NCBI GenBank assembly: GCA_037954665.1
Contig: JBBMOL010000046.1
Location: 4,758,501 to 4,822,500, forward strand
DNA length: 64,000 nucleotides
Direction of reading: 5' to 3'
DNA from: Laguncularia racemosa
Taxonomy: Eukaryota; Streptophyta; Magnoliopsida; Myrtales; Combretaceae
The translations under genes and the position numbers were made by a program. This document shows positions 37,052-48,315 of this stretch, one piece after another. The stretch's first letter is position 1. Every line of letters begins with the position of its first letter. The notes beneath the pieces are model-generated. The model was not told the DNA's origin and searched no databases. It saw only the letters and a program-made list of their open reading frames with translations.

Positions 37052-37375
37052 ACATTGTATTTGATTTATTAGGACAAAATTATCACTTCACCCTTTATTA
37101 TTATAGAATAATCATTCTCTTATTTGGTTTTCAAAAAATTATATCATAAAAAATATTTATTCCATGCAATATAAAATGGAGAAAATTCTACGATATAATC
37201 ATCCCAAACTACAATATGTAAAGCCATTAGCAATTCCTTTCCTTTACAAGAGGAATAAGTATTCCTTACATATTGTAACTTCTATTCCAAAAATGCCTCT
37301 ATTGTTAAACAAAATAATACTAGAGGAATTGTTATTTCACTTCAGCTTTATTTTATTTTAATAAACCAAATGTAA
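37052..37375. mobile_element. Possible MITE (about 320 bp)
   Basis: The left ATTGTATTTGATTTATTA and the inverted right end GTTACATTTGGTTTATTA agree at 14 of 18 bases. Internal 'gaggaataagtattcc' resembles MITE sequence with GGAATA/TATTCC symmetry. No clean target duplication is seen, so the call is tentative. Confidence 0.4.
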
Positions 37376-40300
37376 CATCAAAAACACATCTATATACCAT
37401 CATTTGCCTAATATAAAAGTAATTAAAATAAACTCATTAATTTGGCCTATAATTTTTTTTTCTTCTATCTTTTTTTCTATAAATAACCATTTTTACCCCA
37501 TTTACAAATTCTATAAACCTAGTCTAAAAGTACTTATAATTTTTAAGTAAATATTAGTTATTCCTAAAGTTGTATGTCAAAAATCATGAGCCATTACAGT
37601 TTTCTCCAATCAAAATCATTAAATTTGTGCTTTTCCCCCCAAAACTAGTGCTATAAGTTTTTTTTTTTTTTTTTTGTAATCATGCTTAAATTTTAAAGTT
37701 TGTTAGCATTTTTTTCACATAAATAAATAAGGAAGAAAAAAAATAAACTCACTATTTTTATTTTTATTTAAAAAAAATTATAAATCAAAGTTATCTAAAG
37801 AAAGATAACTATGATGGCCTAGTCCCAACTAGTAGGGGCATATCCAAAGCAACCAAATAAAAAATCCAGTTCTCCCAAAGAAACAAAACAATAAATAAAA
37901 AAAAAACATAGAAATGATAATATTTTTGTGTGCTTGGTAGTGTTTCCTCTTTACAAAAAAAAAAAGGAAGAAGAAGAAGAAAGAAAGAAAGAAAAGGAAA
38001 ACTACAATGGTCTAATCCCAACTAGCAAGTATGTAGGCATTTTTGAAATAGCCACCAAAAAAAAAATCTTCCTAAAAAAGTGAATAAAATTTCAAGAAAA
38101 AATAGAAATAATAATCTTTTTATGCACTTGATTGTGTTTATTTTTTGAACTACTTTGATGTGATAAACTTTCTTGTTTTGAATTTAAAATGTCCTATTGT
38201 TTAATTGAATATTTATAAAATAAAAAAGCAAATCCTTTTTAGCTAAAAGTTGTTATTTCAAAAACTATATGATTTTAAATAAGTTAGCTCCCAAAGTTTC
38301 TATTTTTTTTTTTAAATTGTAAAATAGTAGTTAGATTAAGATCATCCCGCTTATTTGACCTTAAGCTATTTTATATCAAGTTTGGTTAGTTGGCCACTCC
38401 ATCAAGGAATATTTAAAAACAAGCTTTTTAATAAGATTCCAAAATAAAGTTTTTCTTAATTTTTACTAAATAGTTTATGCTAAATGGGGTGGGTTCAGTA
38501 TAAATAAATTAAAATTAAGTAAAAAAAAGTTTAAATTTTTAAGCTCCACACTTATGAATAGTCGTTATTGAATACCATGATCTCCATTAGTGATACATCC
38601 TACCACTTGAGGACTAATGTAGTAAATGGCTGATAAATGTGTAAAATAACACATCTTTTCCTCACTTAAACACTACACGTTTAGGCATTTCTTTATTCTT
38701 CATTGTGAAATTTTATCTAAAAGTGATGAGATGTAAATTCATGGATATAAATGCACAAAATTAAAGAAAAAGGATGAAAAATGACCCAAGTGGGCATTTA
38801 GCAAATAGTAAAGTGCCATCCAAACAACATCAACATATCACCCAAACAACCTTAGAGCTAATTGTAGAAGGCAGTCATTTCACATCATTTAGACACCCCC
38901 ATGTGCCCAAAAAATAATAGAAGATTAGAACTTATCATTTGAATGTAACGCAGCATAAAGTGTGTAAACTAGAACATAAGGGAAGAAAATAATCTATAAC
39001 ATTGATAATAATTAATAACAATCCTTAGTTACATTGCTAGTCAAGTATTTATAAGCTAAAAACCGTAAAACAAATGAGGAAACTAAATAAAAATATAATA
39101 AGAAACTAATTCAATCAACATAGACTATCCAAATTTGGTCGAAGATTCTTTTAACGCTCCTATATGCAATGGAAACACGCAAATTTGACTTTGGAAATAG
39201 CCCCAAATAGCAAAGTGAATTATTTTAGCTCAAAGTAAACTCAAATCATTATTTATTAACATATTATGGGTACTATAACTTTTCATAAGAAAAAAATTAT
39301 GAAGTTTTAAAGTTGAGCTTTTGTAATTTAGACTTTACTATAGATTTATTTGTTTCCGAGCCTTTTTGATAGTTTCCAATAGCTTCTGACTTCTTTAAAA
39401 TCTATCTTGCATTGTTTCCGAAAGACTTCTAGCTTCTTACTTCTTATTCCAACTACCTCTTATGATGTTTCTAAGTCTTTTGATTTTTTTATGATCAAAA
39501 CGCTACATAATTTTTAATCTTAACTCATCCATGTCAAAATGTACTTACTATTTAGATGACAACCACCAGCCATCTGGATGTTTATAGACTCACAAAGAGA
39601 ACGAAAGGGTTAATTCTCCTATCTGAATGCTTCAACCCTAGCATCCAAATCAAGAATCTAAAACCTTAAGTGCCCAATCAACAACACACATCCACCTTTC
39701 AAATAACTTAACCTAATTGTTTGAACGACACAACCCTATGGGAATGTGCAATAGAAAATTAGAGTCTACAATTAATTTTCAAAAGCTAGTTACATTTTCT
39801 CTTTCCATAAAAATCTAAATTCCCCATGCCTTAGCACACTATAATGACATCCGAGGTTCATCAAAACATCATGTTATGCTATTTAATCACCAAGAAGATG
39901 AAAATGAAGATAAGATGAAGAGATTTTCTCATTCTTGGTCCTTTTCTTTCCTTTGAGCTTTTCTTGATAATGTATCTTAAATATTCTGGTAATTCCATTC
40001 TTGAGATTGTATGTTTTTTATGGTTATAGGCTTGTGATGACATGGTTTGTTGGATTATTGAGCTATTAACTTGATTATATGATAGGTTTTTACTATTCAG
40101 AGTTTTGGCTATTCAAATTTATTGTTCATATGATTATTTATTAATCCATAACTATTGTGTGAATTAGAACTTAAGATACTTGAAAGGGATTCAAGGATTT
40201 AAATAAATATAAGATGGAATTTTGACAAATCGTTACTATCAGAACATGTGATTTTGAGTAAACTCTAAAATCCACTTACTTATGAGGTTAAAGTTGTGGT

Positions 40301-42460
40301 TTGCATCATGAGATCCTGCACCAAATATAAATTCAACTAGAATAGCTAAATCTATGTAAGAGGTTTGCTACTTATAGGATAATTATAGATAAACTACTAA
40401 GAAGGGATGTTTATGCTATAATTAAAACTTCAACAACTCGAAAGAGAAGTGAATTCTAATGAGTTTATCTAAAATCTAAATAACTAATCCTATTATATTT
40501 TGAATGCATGAACTCTATGATCCTAATGATAATGTACTCACAACTTTGTACTTAAAATTGGTGTCTCTGAGGTCCATGATTCATATAATATTGCTAAGGT
40601 GTCATTTTAGTGTTTGAAATTATCATAACATTTTGCTTCAAGCAATAAAATTTTGATTACTTAGCTTAGATTAAATTACTATAGTCCAATATTTAGTAGA
40701 GCTCCTTTTAGTGACCTTATACGTAGCATTATACTACACTTATATGACTGGTCCAGTTGTTGGTTTTTTTTAAAGATCATGTCAAATTTTTTTTCTAGAT
40801 TATATAAGTGTAAACAAGTGACAAATATCTATAGTAATTGAAAAGGGTAAAATAAGCAATGCCTCACATTCTCAAGACTAGAAACTCTTAACAAATTAAG
40901 TGCCCTTGAGAAATAGTTCATTCACCCTTATTCTTGGTATTAGGGGCACAACCTTATGGGATTATCATAGAAAAACAACTATAGTAGCACAACAACTCAA
41001 GACAACCACAAGGAAAATCCAACCTTGATTGGGGGAAGTTTCGTTATGCCAGTTATCCCTTAAGAACACATGGTTAGGAAATCCATTTAGGGTATATCCC
41101 AATGCATACTATCCCTTCATCTCAACCAAGGTATGTTAATAGTTACCAAGAACAATGCACAAGAATAATCCAACTTTTAGACCAAGATACCCAAAATGTC
41201 TAAAGAGAGCATCACAATTGTAGGTTCCTCTTGTCTTAGTACACAACCTCATGGATGGAATGATGCTATTAAAGTAGCATCCAAAACCAAAGTAAGGTAA
41301 AGGATGCAACAAGATTCATTGATTGTATATAATTTCGAGAGTTTTTCTCTGAAAATAACCGAAGAGTATTCTCTTATTATGGAGATGCCATCTTGAAGTT
41401 TTGTTGCAATTGAATCTTTATTTCAAAAAGGATGCCAAAGACAAAGAATATACAAGTGTATAGATTATGAACAACTATCTGCTACAAAATGATTCCAAGA
41501 GAAGTGCAATCAAGAGAGTTTTTTTGGGCATGGAGAGTCAACATCTAGAGAATTAAGTTTTTGGGTAAAATCATTATGCTAAATACTTGACCTTTTGAGC
41601 TTATCTTGTAACTTTTACTTTATTTTCACAAACCTAATTAGTTTATAGAGGTGTGTAAGTTGTAGGACATTCATGAAACCAATATTGGTCATAATTCATG
41701 GTTTTTCTCCGTTTCTAGAGCTCGGTGTTTTTTAGGGCATGGTTAAGTTTGGTAGAATATAAAGAGTGGTAACAGTGGTAAAAGAATTTTGCTAGTTTAG
41801 ACGATCGTGCAGAATGTAGAAAGAGAATAAATGCAAAAGTAAATGTTCAAAAGGTTTAAAGTTGAGGGTTATATTAAGATACCAAAAAAAAAAAAAATGA
41901 AGAGATGCAGTTGTATGTTCATATGAAAGGGCATAGCGTTTACGAGAAGACAATGATGAAACCCTACTCGTCAATAGATACAACTCCTAATGGCTAGTTC
42001 CTTCTATGAAGCATTGAATGCAGCACAATCACTCTTGCACATACTCAAGTCCCCATGTCAGTGGAATAAAGGAGGCATATGTTATTACTCAATCACGACT
42101 AGAGCTAGGAAACATGGCCTAAATCTATGCATGTAAACCAAAATCATGCATACACAAGCAACACATGGAGATAGTCTATAATTGATAGAGTGCCTCATCT
42201 ATATAACAAGTCTCTTTTTAGTCTTTTAATAAATATTGCAAGCACCTATAAGTTATATATATTACAAATATAAGGTTTGCTTATACCGTATTTAACATGT
42301 TGCATGTTCCATATCCTCAAAAGTGGATAAACCCATGCTGAGACTTCAAATCCAAGAGATTAAAAAGGAGGATTTTTTTTCCTTCCAAATTACGCAGTAC
42401 AATGGAATATAATCAAATAGGTTTCCTTAAATATATTGATGGAGATATTTAGTAAAAATA
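37376..42460. other. Gene-poor DNA upstream of the DUF579 gene
   Basis: AT-rich, with A- and T-rich tracts (37.66, 37.96-38.0 kb) and an AAAT tetranucleotide run near 42458-42478. No gene or complete element is recognised. Confidence 0.45.
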
Positions 42461-42711
42461 AATAAATAAATAAATAAAAGTCAGCATGGAGGAGTGGTAT
42501 ATACGCAAATAGAAATGCTATTAAAAGGTCACATTCTTCCATTTCTCACCATCACACCCCTTCTTTCTTATTCCAAGTCATTCATCAAGCTTCAAAACAC
42601 GCTCTGGAAAATCATCCTCCACCATTATTGCTCCGCTTGACTCCCTATAACCACCCAATCACCGCCGACAGTTTTCATTCTCTCTCCGTCTTACTTACCA
42701 CCTTTTTATTT

Positions 42712-42717
42712 ATGTGA
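42712..42717 (+). promoter_or_regulatory. Minimal start-stop uORF (ATG TGA) in the probable 5' leader
   Basis: An ATG followed directly by TGA lies 95 bases upstream of the main ATG. It is the only upstream ATG that I see in the last 100 bases. Start-stop uORFs can stall ribosomes in plant mRNAs, but whether it lies in the transcript is not shown by the sequence. Confidence 0.3.
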
Positions 42718-42812
42718 AACCGATCCATCAAAAATCACACAAATCATTCAATCACAACGTCATATATATATCGAGAAAAAGGGTTGGAAAAGAATTTATC
42801 AAATACTCCGAA

Positions 42813-43679
42813 ATGGAAAAGGCAAGAATGAAGAATCCGGACATGATGCAGAGTCGAAGTTTCAATGCTTTAACCAAGCCATTGATCTTCATAATTTTTG
42901 TCGTCGTCGCCACAACCGCCGGATTTCTCCTAGCAACCTCCGTCTTCTACATGCGAAACCCCACCGGAGAGTTCTCCCCCTTCACCGCCGGCAACTACCT
43001 TCCGACGCCGACACAGCTCCAAGCCATCGTCCAATACGCCACGACAACTGTGGTTCCCCAACAAAACCTAGCAGAAATCACCCTCACTTTCGACGTCCTC
43101 AAAGCCCTCTCCCCATGCAACTTCCTCGTCTTCGGGCTAGGGCACGACTCGCTCATGTGGGCCGCACTCAATCCACGCGGCACCACCATATTCCTCGAGG
43201 AAGATCCCGAATGGGTCAAGACCGTCCTCCAACGAGCCCCAAATCTGCGTGCGATCCACGTGAAATATCGCACGCAGCTTTCGCAAGCTGACGAACTCCT
43301 AACTACTTACAAAAAAGAGCCAGACTGCATGCCTCCGCACGTGAAGCTCGGAAACACGACAAAGTGCAAACTAGCCCTAACTGGATTGCCTGATGAGATT
43401 TACGACAAGGAGTGGGATGTGATTATGATAGATGCACCAAGAGGGTATTTCGCGGAGGCTCCAGGGAGGATGGGGGCGATATTCACGGGGGCGGAGATGG
43501 CGCGGAGGCGCGTGAAGCCTGGAGTGACACATGTGTACTTGCACGATGTGAATAGGAAGGTGGAGAGGATGTATGCGAGGGAGTTTTTGTGCATGGAAAA
43601 TAAGGTAAAGGGAGCTGGGAGGCTATGGCATTTTGAGATACCACCAGATAATAGCCTAAGTCGAGCTGGATTTTGCTGA
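42813..43679 (+). CDS. DUF579 glucuronic acid 4-O-methyltransferase, AGM1/2-like
   Basis: A single-exon gene of 288 aa. The start at 42813 is the first in-frame ATG; the open frame upstream has none. A type II membrane anchor spans about residues 21-44 (PLIFIIFVVVATTAGFLL), consistent with a Golgi enzyme. The DUF579/polysaccharide-biosynthesis domain follows: PTQLQAIVQYATTTVVPQQN, SPCNFLVFGLGHDSLMWAAL (the VFGLG segment is the presumed S-adenosylmethionine site), FLEEDPEWV, WDVIMIDAPRGY and EAPGRM. The family transfers methyl groups to glucuronic acid of xylan (GXM) or arabinogalactan (AGM). The NPRGTT, FLEEDPEWV and TTYKKEPDCMP segments, and the length, fit the AGM1/AGM2 branch better than GXM or IRX15. 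The paralogue choice is inference. The coding region is GC-richer than its AT-rich surroundings. Confidence 0.9.
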   Translation: MEKARMKNPDMMQSRSFNALTKPLIFIIFVVVATTAGFLLATSVFYMRNPTGEFSPFTAGNYLPTPTQLQAIVQYATTTVVPQQNLAEITLTFDVLKALSPCNFLVFGLGHDSLMWAALNPRGTTIFLEEDPEWVKTVLQRAPNLRAIHVKYRTQLSQADELLTTYKKEPDCMPPHVKLGNTTKCKLALTGLPDEIYDKEWDVIMIDAPRGYFAEAPGRMGAIFTGAEMARRRVKPGVTHVYLHDVNRKVERMYAREFLCMENKVKGAGRLWHFEIPPDNSLSRAGFC

Positions 43680-44464
43680 AGGGAGCTTCAGAGGAGAATA
43701 ATATACTTTTTATTTTCCATTAATCAGTTATTCAACTGAACCGCATACGATGTTTTTTGTTTTTTTTTTTTTTTTCAATCACATGATTAATGAAAGAAAG
43801 GGATTCCAATCTGTTCATCCCTGAAGGATGGAGAGCGGTATTTACATCAACCGGCGTTGGCGAATCACCTAGATTGGAATTTGGAAGGTTAAAATTACCC
43901 TATACAACTTTATATTATTGTACTTGGAGTTGTGAGTTGTGGCATGTACTAGCGTCGTTAAATAATGACCCCAGCAGCCCAGTTGGGATGACATCGTTGG
44001 TTTATTCTGGCCTTTCTCTGAAGTTCCATTTTCCCAAAGTTTATTAAAGTTAATCTTTTCCCGATCGTGACATATAGAACATTAAAAATAAAAAATGGAG
44101 ATTAAATCTTTATTTATTACATTTTTAATTCTGTCTGATGTTTACTCCATTTGTTATTTATGATTCTATCTAGTTCATCTTTTTCCTTTAATAATTTTTT
44201 TTTTCCAACTAACTCTCTACTTCATTGCACATCTCGACAAATATTTTCTTTTTTTTTTTTTTACAATATAACAAAATAGAGCCACTACCTATATATATAT
44301 ATATATTTCTTTCACTACTTAAGCAACGTCTTGACTAATAGTTTTGATTCTAGGTGCTTGATTAAAATAATAATAACATACCATACACCATCTGGAATTT
44401 TTATTGAATATTAAAAAAATACGATAATATGAAAACTATTTCTATATTGCTATTTAGTGTTGAG
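43680..44464 (+). other. 3' flank of the DUF579 gene
   Basis: It holds the probable 3' untranslated region and T-rich tracts (43755-43776, 44250-44262) plus a (TA)n run near 44291. No further gene is recognised. Confidence 0.45.
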
Positions 44465-44601
44465 CAGTGTTATCAGACCTACTCCAAGTGGTTAACTTGG
44501 ACATGTGAGAAGGTTAAGAATTAAAGGAAGAATCACATTCAACTAGAAATCGAACCAACTTAGACTAGACCGTACGGGTCACCCTAGGTTTGATAACACT
44601 G
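44465..44601. mobile_element. Short hAT-like MITE (137 bp)
   Basis: The termini are CAGTGTTATCAGACCTA on the left and, inverted from the right, CAGTGTTATCAAACCTA; only one of 17 bases differs. The flanks GTGTTGAG and GTTATGGG match at 5 of 8 bases. The CAGTG end and an 8-bp duplication size are typical of hAT-derived MITEs. Confidence 0.7.
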
Positions 44602-45493
44602 GTTATGGGTTTTAACTCTATACCCCATGACTTCAAACTATAATTTGTTATAATTTTAACAAGTATATAACATTAACCTCATCCTTATCCCCGTTTAAAA
44701 TAACAATAAAAATATAAAAAAATTAGAAAACATAATATATTATACTATATAGAGTTGATTTATATATGAAACAGAATACAAGATATATCTTGCAGATAGC
44801 AATGATTGTGTAGATGTATCATTTTTTTATATGGCTTTAATCAATTTCTATGTGTAAAATTCTTACTTCATGTGAAAAAAAAAAAAAAAGAAGAAAAATT
44901 GAATTGTTGTTTTGGCGGTGTGATTGTTGGCTGCTCTATTATGCCATCCGTCAAGAGGTGGCTTAAGTCGTTAAAAAAGTTATTAAAGAAAGAAGAATCG
45001 TAAATAAGGAGGAAGAGAGAAGGTTGTGAAGTGAATAGAAGAGAAAGAGTTAAATTGAAATTTAATCACCATCCTTATTTTGAATATTCCACATGTTAGA
45101 ATGATTTTAGAAACTTTAGAAAGTCCTCTTACGTCTTACGTCTTTGGTGGGTAATGTAATAGTTGAAGGAGGATCTTAGTCTTAGCGGGCCACACGCCTT
45201 GATTTAATTCGGATTTGTAACTTCTCTTTCAGTTTTGAGAATTTAGTGTATATTTGACGTTGGGCGTGACTGAAATCTTAAATGTTAGGCGGTTTTTGTA
45301 TAATGATCAGGAGTTCCTTCATTATTATAACCTCCCAAAAGTCAAGAGCACTCCACCTCATGAGGGACTTTTCTACTAAAAGATTAAATCCCAAGGCATA
45401 CCATATCTCAAAAATGGGTTACATTTTAATATGTGGAGCTTCGATTGTTACATATGTTAAACGTGAAAATAAAAAATATTATGCAGAGAATTA

Positions 45494-45508
45494 GGGGGGG
45501 GGGGGGGG
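45494..45508. repeat. G homopolymer
   Basis: About 15 consecutive G, rare in this AT-rich DNA. It may be a G4-forming or error-prone spot. Confidence 0.8.
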
Positions 45509-45717
45509 AAAGTGAGTGGAAATTTCTTATTTAAATAAATATATATATATATATATAAAGAAAATAAAAAGAATGAATTAGAAAGGAAGACCTATTCTAA
45601 TTTATTGGGTATGGACCAACACTTAGCTGAAGAAATTGGGTCAAGTCAAGCAACGCAATAATGATACACCAACAAAAGGGAGGAAGAGGTTTCATCAAAA
45701 AGAAGGAAATGAAAAAC

Positions 45718-45725
45718 TGTGGAGA

Positions 45726-45758
<33 letters not shown>

Positions 45759-45798
45759 ACCTTAATCTGGCGCCTTAGACCAACTCGGCCATCTCCAC
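45718..45798 (-). tRNA. tRNA-Leu (AAG)
   Basis: On the minus strand an 81-nt class II tRNA folds. The acceptor GTGGAGA pairs with TCTCCAC plus discriminator A. The A box is TGGCCGAGTTGG, the anticodon arm CCAGA-TTAAGGT-TCTGG has AAG at plus positions 45761-45763, a long variable arm follows, and the B box is GGTTCAAATCC. It closely resembles known plant cytosolic tRNA-Leu(AAG). No intron. No CCA is encoded, as is normal in eukaryotes. Confidence 0.95.
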
Positions 45799-46473
45799 CT
45801 GGTGTTGTGCATTTTGTAAAATGTACAATTTTTACCAGTCGTTTCATCTAGACTTTAAATTTATTTTAGGGTTATGGATCCACCAATCTTCTTTTAGATT
45901 TAATTTTGACTCTAGTGCTAGTTGTTTGTACTGTTCTTCTTTTTCCTCCAACTGCATAAATTGAAGTCTGATTTTTTTTTTTTATTGAATCATTTAAGTC
46001 CTGACGGCTAGCTTTTTCTTTTAAACCTAACTTCAAGCTACAAACTTCACAAGGATTTTGCTTTTTTTTCCTAAAATATATTACAAGTATACTTCATAGA
46101 ATTCAATAAGATTATAGAGATCTCAAAGCTCAAAATAACGACACTTGTCATTCTTTCCGATGACTTACCTTTTCTCCCCCTCTCTCTTTTTTCTTCTTTT
46201 TTTTTTTTTTTGAATTTTTTACGTCAAGTAAGCATTGACTATAATTCATTCTATCAGGCTTAATTCCACTAGAACGTGAATCGTGTTATTAATGATGCAT
46301 GTTCCCTTGACATTTGTAAATGCACACTTCTAACTTTTTATGTTGGTAAGGATGGGTACAATTTTTTGTTTCCGTTTCAATAATTTTTCAAATCAATCTA
46401 AAGCTTTTAGATTTGAAAATTTTTCCAACCAAATCTAAAAAAAAAAAAAAAAAAGGCTAACCTAGCTTTTTAG
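45799..46473. other. Intergenic between tRNA-Leu and the MULE
   Basis: AT-rich with T- and A-tracts (about 45973, 46196-46210, 46439-46454); no gene recognised. Confidence 0.5.
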
Positions 46474-46607
46474 GGGAAACACTAGTAAATATTGTAATTT
46501 TTTTAAAATTTCATAAATATTATACCGTAATAATTATTCCAAAAATAGATTTTAACGATATGGATCCGGTTTATGACTCTCTTTTTTTCCAAAATTTGCA
46601 AAACTGA
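46474..46607 (+). repeat. Left terminal inverted repeat of the MULE
   Basis: It pairs with 54164-54311 read inverted, with small indels and a longer A-tract in the right copy. Confidence 0.82.
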
Positions 46608-47129
46608 AGACACATACCAAATCTGCACTTTCAATACAGATTGTACTATGTAATATTTTTATCACATTATCCCACCGTCTATGAATTCCTGCAAACCTAT
46701 AAAAATTATTACAAAATAACTCTATAAACTTATAAAAATTATTATAAAGTGATGCTATAAATTTGCACAATATCACAATATATGACCTCCAATGCACACG
46801 AAAAAATTTTACACCAACAGTTTATAATATAAATACGTATTCTCAATTTATATGTTCATTTTCAGATCTTTCAATTTCCTCTTCCATCTTCTTCTTTCTC
46901 ACAATTTCAAGATATTATGTTTTCTTAATTTCTGCTTTACTCATGTTTAGCTTATTTAAGTATGTGTGTAGAAATATCTAGAGAATATTTTTCCAACTTC
47001 TTCAACGAAGCTATATTTCGATATGTTTTTCTCGAGAAAATTTTATTTTTTTCCTATTATATTACTTTATAGTAATGCATAAAAAATAAAATGTAATTAT
47101 TTGTACTCTACTAATTTTATTAAAATACC

Positions 47130-48270
47130 ATTACTTATTAATTAATTAGTCGTTAATATATCATTAATTAATATTAGAAAATGAATTAGTAAAAAAATTT
47201 ATTTTTTTGTAAATGAAATGTCTTAATTTGTAATTGTGAAAATTATTGTAAAAGTAATTGTTAATGATAAAATAATTAGTCGTTAATTAATCATTAGAAA
47301 ATTAATTAGGAAAAAAATTCATATTGATAATAATGAATTATCTTTGTGTATTATTATAATGTATTTTTTTAAAAGTAGTTGTTAAATTAAGTTGTTGTTA
47401 ATTAACCATTAATTAACAATAATTAGTCGTTAATATGTTATTAATTAATTAGTGAAAAATTTTGTGTTTAGTGTAAATGTAATATGTTTGTATATTTTTC
47501 TGTAAAATTAAGTTGTTAATTAACCTTTAATTAACAATAATTAGTCATTAATATGTTATTAATTCATTGTTAGAAAATTAATTTGTGAAAAATTTTGTAT
47601 TGATTGTAAATGTAATATGTTTATATGTTTTTCTAAAAGTAGTTATAAAATTAAGTTGTTAATTAACCGTTAATTAATAGTAATTAGTCGTCAATATATC
47701 ATTAACTCATTGTTAGAAAATTAATTTGTGAAAAATTTTGTGTTAATTGTAAATGTAATATGTTTGTATGTTTTTGTAAAATTAAGTTGTTAATTAACAA
47801 TAATTAGTCATTAATATATCATTAATTTATTGTTAGAAAATTAAGTAGTGAAAAATGTGGGATTGATTATAAATGTAATATGTTTGTGTATTTTTGTAAA
47901 AGCAGTTGTAAATTTAAGTCATTATTAATTAACCATGAATTAACTATAATTGGTCATTAATATATCATTAATTAATCTTTAGAAAATTAATTATTAAAAA
48001 TTTAGTACTGATTGTAAATGTAATATCTTTCTGTGTTTTTATAAAAACAATTGTAAATTTAAGTTATTATTAATTAACCATGAATTAACTGTAATTAATT
48101 GTTAATATGTCATTAATTAATCTTTAGAAAATTAATTATTAAAAAATTTAGTATTGATTGTAAATATAATAGCTCTGTGTGTTATTATAAAAGTAGTTGT
48201 AAACTTAAGTTGCTGTTAATTAACTATTAATTAAACAGTAAATAGTTGCTAATAAGTCATGAATTAATAT
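47130..48270. repeat. Subterminal tandem repeat array in the MULE
   Basis: About nine units anchored on TTAGTCGTTAATAT and variants occur at 47145, 47276, 47423, 47541, 47684, 47804, 47950, 48094 and about 48237. Spacings are 118-147 bp, falling into two size classes near 119 and 145. Each unit also has 'aattaaccNttaattaa', 'gaaaattaattNgtgaaaaa' and 'gattgtaaatgtaatatg'. It is extremely AT-rich and rich in TTAATTAA palindromes. Confidence 0.85.
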
Positions 48271-48315
48271 TTTGATATTAATTGTGACATTTACTTTTTT
48301 TTGTTTGCATAATAA

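Noticed and set aside
42714..42812. N-terminal extension of the DUF579 protein by 33 codons
   Set aside because: It would begin at GTG. Eukaryotic translation starts at the first suitable ATG, 42813, and family length (about 289 aa) fits that start.
43790..44047. Open frame of 85 codons (EGWRAVFTSTGVGESPRLEFG) downstream of the DUF579 gene
   Set aside because: It reads like protein but I recognise no family, and its place right after the stop suggests 3' untranslated sequence; not enough to call a gene.
44941..45003. Short Lys-rich peptide MPSVKRWLKSLKKLLKKEES
   Set aside because: Recalls the start of IQD-type proteins, but no following exon is found and the length is too short.
45636..45851. 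Open frame of 71 codons on the plus strand
   Set aside because: It is the antisense of tRNA-Leu(AAG); the WRVGFEPTPF-like text is the usual false protein from a tRNA T arm.
47130..48270. CRISPR-like or satellite array
   Set aside because: Units of 118-147 bp are contiguous and diverged with no spacer structure, and the DNA is eukaryotic.
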